10,778 bases of DNA, taken from the NCBI GenBank assembly GCA_937928525.1, contig CALFWJ010000144.1, forward strand, positions 1 through 10,778. Direction: 5' to 3'. Positions 7,367 through 10,778 of this stretch are shown piece by piece (position 1 is the stretch's first letter; each line of letters begins with the position of its first letter). Both the position numbers and the translations under genes were made by a program. The notes beneath the pieces are model-generated. The model was not told the origin of the DNA and searched no databases. It saw only the letters and a list, made by a program, of their open reading frames with translations. The stretch comes from an uncultured Alphaproteobacteria bacterium. Lineage in GTDB: Bacteria > Pseudomonadota > Alphaproteobacteria > UBA2136 > UBA6156.

Positions 7367-8764
7367 TTAATTTCCACCGTCGAATAGGAGTGTCCACGGA
7401 CTACCTTCTTTACGGAGTTCAGTACCTGATAATAAAACAATGTGAATTTCACGTGTATTATCGATGCGAACAAATGGCAGGACGCGGCTAGCGCGCTCGA
7501 GTAGATAATCACGCAGGCTACCTACGGCACTGTTCACACCACCAGCAACTTCAGCACGTGCTTCTTCACCTGTAATGGTGCGCTGGGCTGTGCCATCGCT
7601 GTCTACGGTAAAGGTATTCTGATTTTGCTCTACAATGCTAGCAACGCCTGAAGCAAAGTCGGCTAACAGAGCAGCAGCAATACGGCTAGCATCACCTTCA
7701 TAAAATACGCCTGGTACGCCAATAATACCGTCAACTGCATCAACCACATATCCTGACAAGCTATAAGTTACAGCGCCTTGGTCTGGGTACACACACGTCA
7801 TACGCGCTGGTTTACCAATCGCACGCTCAGTTGAGATTTCACCTTGGAATTCCATGAGGACAAAGCAACCATCTAGGCTGACGGTGCTGTTTTGAGCAGT
7901 GCGGTAGTTTCCTTCTAGGCGGGCAAGAGCTGGAGTTGGCTGTCCACCAACCAAGGCGTCAAAACCGTTAAGCAGGGTTGCACGGATAAACCCAAGCGGC
8001 GGTACAAACGGTAGGCGTAAGTCTTCTTCGTTTACGCCATCTTGACCATCAATACGGCTACCACCATTACCTTCAGTACGGCGGTTATTGCCACTAAGTA
8101 GGCCGTTTCCTGCACGAGCAACACCACCAAGTAGAGGGTTACCAGCAGCGCCGCCCCCTGCTTGGCTAACGGCTAAAGGGGTTTGAGAAATTCTACTTTT
8201 GCGCCGCGGTGTGTTCACTACAGCATCACCACCAATGGCTGCGCCTGTTGGGCTATTCAGTTGAATTTGGCGCATTTCTTCTGCCATTTGGCTAATAATT
8301 TCTTTGTCACGCTGTCCTGAGGCTTCCATACTGCGAATTTCAGCGGTAAAGTCGGCAAGCATTTGGCGCATTTCGCGTTGTAGCGTGCTGTTTTGCTCGA
8401 GGGCTGAGGTGAGAGCTTGGTCACGCTCTGAGAATTGATTGTTAATGTTATCACGCAGGTCTGAAATTTCACGGCGATTTTGCTCAAACCAGCTTTGCAC
8501 TAAAGCAGGGCGATCGGTTTCTATACCGCTAAACACAGCACCTTCGGCTGGGGCTGCTGCTTGACGCGCGCTAGCAGTATTAATGCTTTGGCGTTGTTGT
8601 GGACCATTACCACCACGGTTAAAAATACCGTACAGAATAAATACAGCTGCAATAAGCAAAATAACTTGCACAGGCAAAGACAACGCTTTAAAGCGCTCAA
8701 TAGGGCTGGGATTAGGGTTCTCAGCCTTGTTAGTATTGGTGTTTGGATCGTAAGGGTCTGCCAT
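7367..8764 (-). CDS. traB: TraB/VirB10-family T4SS channel protein
   Basis: 465 residues; F TraB is 475. A short cytoplasmic N-terminus (1-29, Asn/Pro-rich) precedes one membrane helix at ~30-47. A long coiled coil spans ~88-168. A Gly/Asn-rich linker (~200-245) follows, then the TrbI/VirB10 beta domain from ~250: VPPLGFIRATLLNGFDA, VSLDGCFVL (Cys300), ARMTC (Cys324) and GYVVD. The two cysteines could form a disulfide, as F TraB-type proteins commonly carry the matching segments. Family role: an inner-membrane protein that spans the periplasm and links the ATPases to the outer-membrane ring. It is first in a three-gene minus-strand operon with the TraV-like and esterase genes. The start has no clear Shine-Dalgarno sequence (ctaacacct precedes the ATG). 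F-type operons place traK before traB; no traK is seen here. Confidence 0.9.
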   Translation of the reverse strand: MADPYDPNTNTNKAENPNPSPIERFKALSLPVQVILLIAAVFILYGIFNRGGNGPQQRQSINTASARQAAAPAEGAVFSGIETDRPALVQSWFEQNRREISDLRDNINNQFSERDQALTSALEQNSTLQREMRQMLADFTAEIRSMEASGQRDKEIISQMAEEMRQIQLNSPTGAAIGGDAVVNTPRRKSRISQTPLAVSQAGGGAAGNPLLGGVARAGNGLLSGNNRRTEGNGGSRIDGQDGVNEEDLRLPFVPPLGFIRATLLNGFDALVGGQPTPALARLEGNYRTAQNSTVSLDGCFVLMEFQGEISTERAIGKPARMTCVYPDQGAVTYSLSGYVVDAVDGIIGVPGVFYEGDASRIAAALLADFASGVASIVEQNQNTFTVDSDGTAQRTITGEEARAEVAGGVNSAVGSLRDYLLERASRVLPFVRIDNTREIHIVLLSGTELRKEGSPWTLLFDGGN

Positions 8765-8937
8765 AGGTGTTAGTTTAACCAGCTTAACCTTGATACGCCA
8801 GCGTTGTGCCTATAAAGGGGGCGCCAACCGCGTTAAAGCCTTATCCCTCTGTGGTGCGCAAGTCACAACTCTTGTTTTTGGCGGAAAACACGCAAAAAAT
8901 ACTACTCAAATCAGCAATTTTAAGGCATGATGCAGGT
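8765..8937. promoter_or_regulatory. Divergent intergenic region, traB versus MotE-like gene
   Basis: The 173 bases separate two head-to-head genes, so promoters for both should lie here. I could not find convincing -35/-10 pairs on either strand by eye. The plus-strand TTGTTT near 8873 followed by an A-rich stretch is a weak candidate for the MotE-like gene. The call rests on layout only. Confidence 0.35.
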
Positions 8938-9513
8938 ATGCCTATAAGAACAAAAAATAGCATTCAATCTACTCTATTTACCACAGCCCTCTTCATGGGT
9001 ATTTTGGGCTATTCTTATATTGCCTTAGCCCAAGATGGCGGCGCACCGCCCAATCAAAGCGTTGAAAATTTAGGCTTAACCGGCACTGAACGCTCGTATT
9101 CTGAGGCGGAAATTCGCATTTTACAAGAGCTAGAAGTACGTCGCGTCGAGCTAGAGCGCCGCAGCCAAGCCCTAGAGCTGCGTGAGCAATTGGTTGACCT
9201 CATGGAAGGCCAAATGACTGATAAAATTAACCAACTCACCTCTCTTCGCAACGAACTCCGTACGCTTATGGGGAACATTTCTGGTAAGGAAGATGGCGAG
9301 CTGGAACAATTGGCTCAAGTCTATGAAGCTATGAAGCCCGGCGCAGCTGCTACAGTTTTAGATAAATTAGATAACTTTATTGTTTATGATCTCTTCCGGA
9401 AAATGAACCCTAAAAAGACAGCCAAAATTATGGAAGCGCTAGACCCCGCCAAAGCCCGCTTTATTAGCGAACTACTGGCCGAACGGATTGATTTACCTAC
9501 TGCTCCGCAATAA
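8938..9513 (+). CDS. MotE-like exported coiled-coil protein (MgtE-N/MotE domain)
   Basis: I chose the ATG at 8938 (191 residues) over the in-frame ATG at 8806, because a signal peptide follows it directly: MPIRTKNSIQS, a hydrophobic core, and a likely cut after Ala31 (ALA then QDGG). AAGG lies ~12 bases upstream. Residues ~52-112 form a charged coiled coil rich in Leu, Glu and Arg. Residues ~118-185 fit the MotE/MgtE-N pattern: LAQVYEAMKPGAAATVLDKL, then FRKMNPKKTAKIMEALDP. In rhizobia MotE is a periplasmic chaperone for the flagellar protein MotC, encoded beside motB-motC. No flagellar gene is visible here, so it may be a stand-alone motE or a homologue serving the secretion system. The downstream gene is convergent, 67 bases away. 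Confidence 0.8.
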   Translation: MPIRTKNSIQSTLFTTALFMGILGYSYIALAQDGGAPPNQSVENLGLTGTERSYSEAEIRILQELEVRRVELERRSQALELREQLVDLMEGQMTDKINQLTSLRNELRTLMGNISGKEDGELEQLAQVYEAMKPGAAATVLDKLDNFIVYDLFRKMNPKKTAKIMEALDPAKARFISELLAERIDLPTAPQ

Positions 9514-9551
9514 TTGCTGCCATATTCTCTTCACGTTATAATTCTTTCATT

Positions 9552-9579
9552 AAAAAAGACTCCCATAGGCGACCTTTTT
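9552..9579. terminator. Possible weak convergent terminator
   Basis: An A-run (9552-9557) and a T-run (9575-9579) bracket gactcccataggcgacc between two convergent genes. The A and T runs can pair, but the inner stem has mismatches (only c60-g71, c62-g69 and c63-g68 type pairs). The position is right for a shared terminator; the fold is poor. Confidence 0.3.
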
Positions 9580-9580
9580 A

Positions 9581-10297
9581 TTAAATACGGTGCACCTTCT
9601 GGTACATATTCCACACGAGTTTAATATATTTCTTGGCGTGCTTTTGGGTGCCTGAATGATAGCGGCCAACCTTCTTCCACCATGTATTTCCTTCATGGCT
9701 GCTGAGGTACTCTACCGCGTAGGTGGCATTTTTATTGGGACTAAGGGCATCGTGCATGCTCGCAAAATTTTCGCCGTGGAAGCGCCAATTGACTTGCATC
9801 AAACCCACGTCCATATTTTTATATCCTTGGCGTAAAAGTTTATCGCCAAAGGCAGCGGCGCTGGCTTGATCTTTAAAGCGGCGGGCAAAATTATGGGCAC
9901 GCACACTTACTTTATCGGTTTCGGCGGCACTCAATACGGCCACACGGGCAGGTTCGGCTTTTATGCGGCCATAGTTTTTGCCAGCCACCACAACATCAAA
10001 TTTTTTAAAGCCAAGCTTTTGCCAATAGGCAATATCGTTGAGGGCTTTTTGTGGCCCTGTGTAACGCTTTTTTTGTGGGCTGTTAATACCAATGGTGTAG
10101 GGCCATGGTAGAATAAACCCTTCTAGCCCCTGCCCTGACTCTACCAAACTCATAGAGTGTAAAAGACCGCGTGGAATGCCGTTTAATTTTTCAATTTGGC
10201 TTACCGTGAGCCATGCGTCGCGCGCCACAGCTTCATCGTACGCTAACGCAGGCTTAACTAAGCCCGTTAACAATAGAACAAAAAGTAGTTTCTTCAT
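9581..10297 (-). CDS. Periplasmic lytic transglycosylase (SLT family, VirB1-like role)
   Basis: 238 residues. The signal peptide MKKLLFVLLLTGLVKPALA is probably cut after Ala19. The SLT fold motifs are in order: GIPRGLLHSMSLVESGQG with catalytic Glu53, then LPWPYTIG at 63-70, then NMDVGLMQVNW at 161-171, AVEYL at 194-198 and GRYHSG at 211-216. The enzyme cleaves peptidoglycan glycan strands, making gaps for large envelope machines; transglycosylases with the PWPYT motif are common in conjugation loci. About 90 residues (71-160) separate PWPYTIG from the GLMQVN motif, more than I would expect. The start is well supported by GGAGGAAG at 10304-10311, six bases before the ATG. It is separated from traB by the oppositely oriented MotE-like gene, so it is not in the same simple transcript. 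Confidence 0.9.
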   Translation of the reverse strand: MKKLLFVLLLTGLVKPALAYDEAVARDAWLTVSQIEKLNGIPRGLLHSMSLVESGQGLEGFILPWPYTIGINSPQKKRYTGPQKALNDIAYWQKLGFKKFDVVVAGKNYGRIKAEPARVAVLSAAETDKVSVRAHNFARRFKDQASAAAFGDKLLRQGYKNMDVGLMQVNWRFHGENFASMHDALSPNKNATYAVEYLSSHEGNTWWKKVGRYHSGTQKHAKKYIKLVWNMYQKVHRI

Positions 10298-10303
10298 TTT
10301 TTT

Positions 10304-10311
10304 CTTCCTCC
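10304..10311 (-). promoter_or_regulatory. Strong ribosome binding site of the transglycosylase gene
   Basis: The minus strand reads GGAGGAAG with a six-base A-rich spacer to the ATG at 10297. It is the best Shine-Dalgarno sequence in the window and fixes the start. Confidence 0.85.
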
Positions 10312-10334
10312 ACCCCCTTATGGGTTTTGGTAAA

Positions 10335-10355
10335 AGTTATTCCTCCCGAATAACT
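10335..10355 (-). terminator. Hairpin after the right-edge gene, weak terminator
   Basis: Perfect 8-base inverted repeat agttattc / gaataact (10335-10342 and 10348-10355) around the loop ctccc. On the minus strand it begins 8 bases past the stop at 10364 and is followed by TTTTA. The stem is AT-rich and the T run short, so termination would be inefficient and read-through into the transglycosylase gene is plausible. Confidence 0.45.
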
Positions 10356-10363
10356 GTCAAAAA

Positions 10364-10778
10364 TTATCTAGCAAATACGAGGTACATTACACCCGTATCA
10401 CCTTCGCGGCCTTTACTATTTAGGCGCATATTCTCCATACTACCAAAGCGGAGCGTACCCCATTCATCGGTTTGCGGGATGGTAATGCTAGGAATATTCA
10501 CTTCATTTGGCGCGGGGAATTGATTGCGCGCATGCACAATAACACCTGTGAGCGTGGCGCTCTGCCATACTTCAGCAAGGTCAAACTCTAGGCCTGCACC
10601 TGTAAACCAGTTAGGGATAACATAAGTTTCACGCACAACGCCTGGCACATCTACGTCTGAGGCCATAGCACGGATAAAGTCGTGTGGGCCAAACTTCTTT
10701 GCCGCTTTACGGGCAATATTATCAATTTGTTCGCCGCTGACAATTTCAAGAAATGCTTTATAGGGTACATCGGTAGTC
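10364..10778 (-). CDS. Unrecognised protein, C-terminal part (5' end beyond right edge)
   Basis: The minus-strand frame is open to the right edge: it reads TTDVPYKAFLEIV before the first internal Met at 10666, so that Met is not a start. 137 residues are visible. They begin with a helical Lys/Ala-rich part (QIDNIARKAAKKFG), then a stretch rich in beta-forming residues (TYVIPNWFTGAGLEFDL, then ATLTGVIVHARNQF), ending in VMYLVFAR. No cysteine, membrane segment or familiar motif is seen, and I do not assign a function. It precedes the transglycosylase on the same strand with a 66-base gap holding a hairpin, so the two may be cotranscribed. Confidence 0.75.
   Translation of the reverse strand, partial: TTDVPYKAFLEIVSGEQIDNIARKAAKKFGPHDFIRAMASDVDVPGVVRETYVIPNWFTGAGLEFDLAEVWQSATLTGVIVHARNQFPAPNEVNIPSITIPQTDEWGTLRFGSMENMRLNSKGREGDTGVMYLVFAR

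Noticed and set aside
8806..8937. Upstream start of the MotE-like protein at 8806
   Set aside because: It would put 44 extra polar residues in front of a clean signal peptide, and it has no ribosome binding site.

Overview
The window carries part of an F-like (IncF Tra-type) type IV secretion or conjugation locus. It most likely comes from a Gram-negative alphaproteobacterial chromosome or integrated element. The phylum-level inference rests on a MotE-like protein typical of Alphaproteobacteria and on general codon and protein style. A Micavibrio-like lineage is possible but cannot be proven here. No plasmid replication gene, transposase, tRNA, rRNA or CRISPR array is visible.

Left half, plus strand (1-6241): a three-gene set. 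First is the TraC/VirB4-family ATPase, open through the left edge. Second is an 890-residue proline- and acid-rich single-pass membrane protein that I do not recognise as a named Tra protein; its last ~55 residues resemble a small PilP/GspC-like beta domain. Third is a 296-residue protein with the domain order of the transcription factor NusA (N-terminal domain, S1, KH). The set ends in a strong bidirectional hairpin terminator at about 6255-6283.

Middle, minus strand (8764 down to 6282): a convergent operon with a TraB/VirB10-family protein, a short TraV-like lipoprotein, and a serine esterase of the phospholipase/carboxylesterase family. The esterase start overlaps the TraV-like stop by one base. 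The traB-traV order matches the relative order in F-type operons (traB-traP-traV), which supports both calls.

Right part (8765-10778): a MotE-like exported coiled-coil protein lies on the plus strand, divergent from traB. Then on the minus strand come a periplasmic lytic transglycosylase (VirB1-like role) and, at the right edge, the C-terminal 137 residues of an unrecognised protein.

Reading them together: TraC would energise assembly, TraB and TraV would build the envelope-spanning channel, and the transglycosylase would open peptidoglycan. The NusA-like protein, the proline-rich membrane protein, the MotE-like protein and the esterase are not standard members of F-type machinery and are the candidates for something undescribed. 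Third-position codon use changes sharply from C-rich in traC to T-rich in the NusA-like gene, so the plus-strand set may be compositionally mixed.
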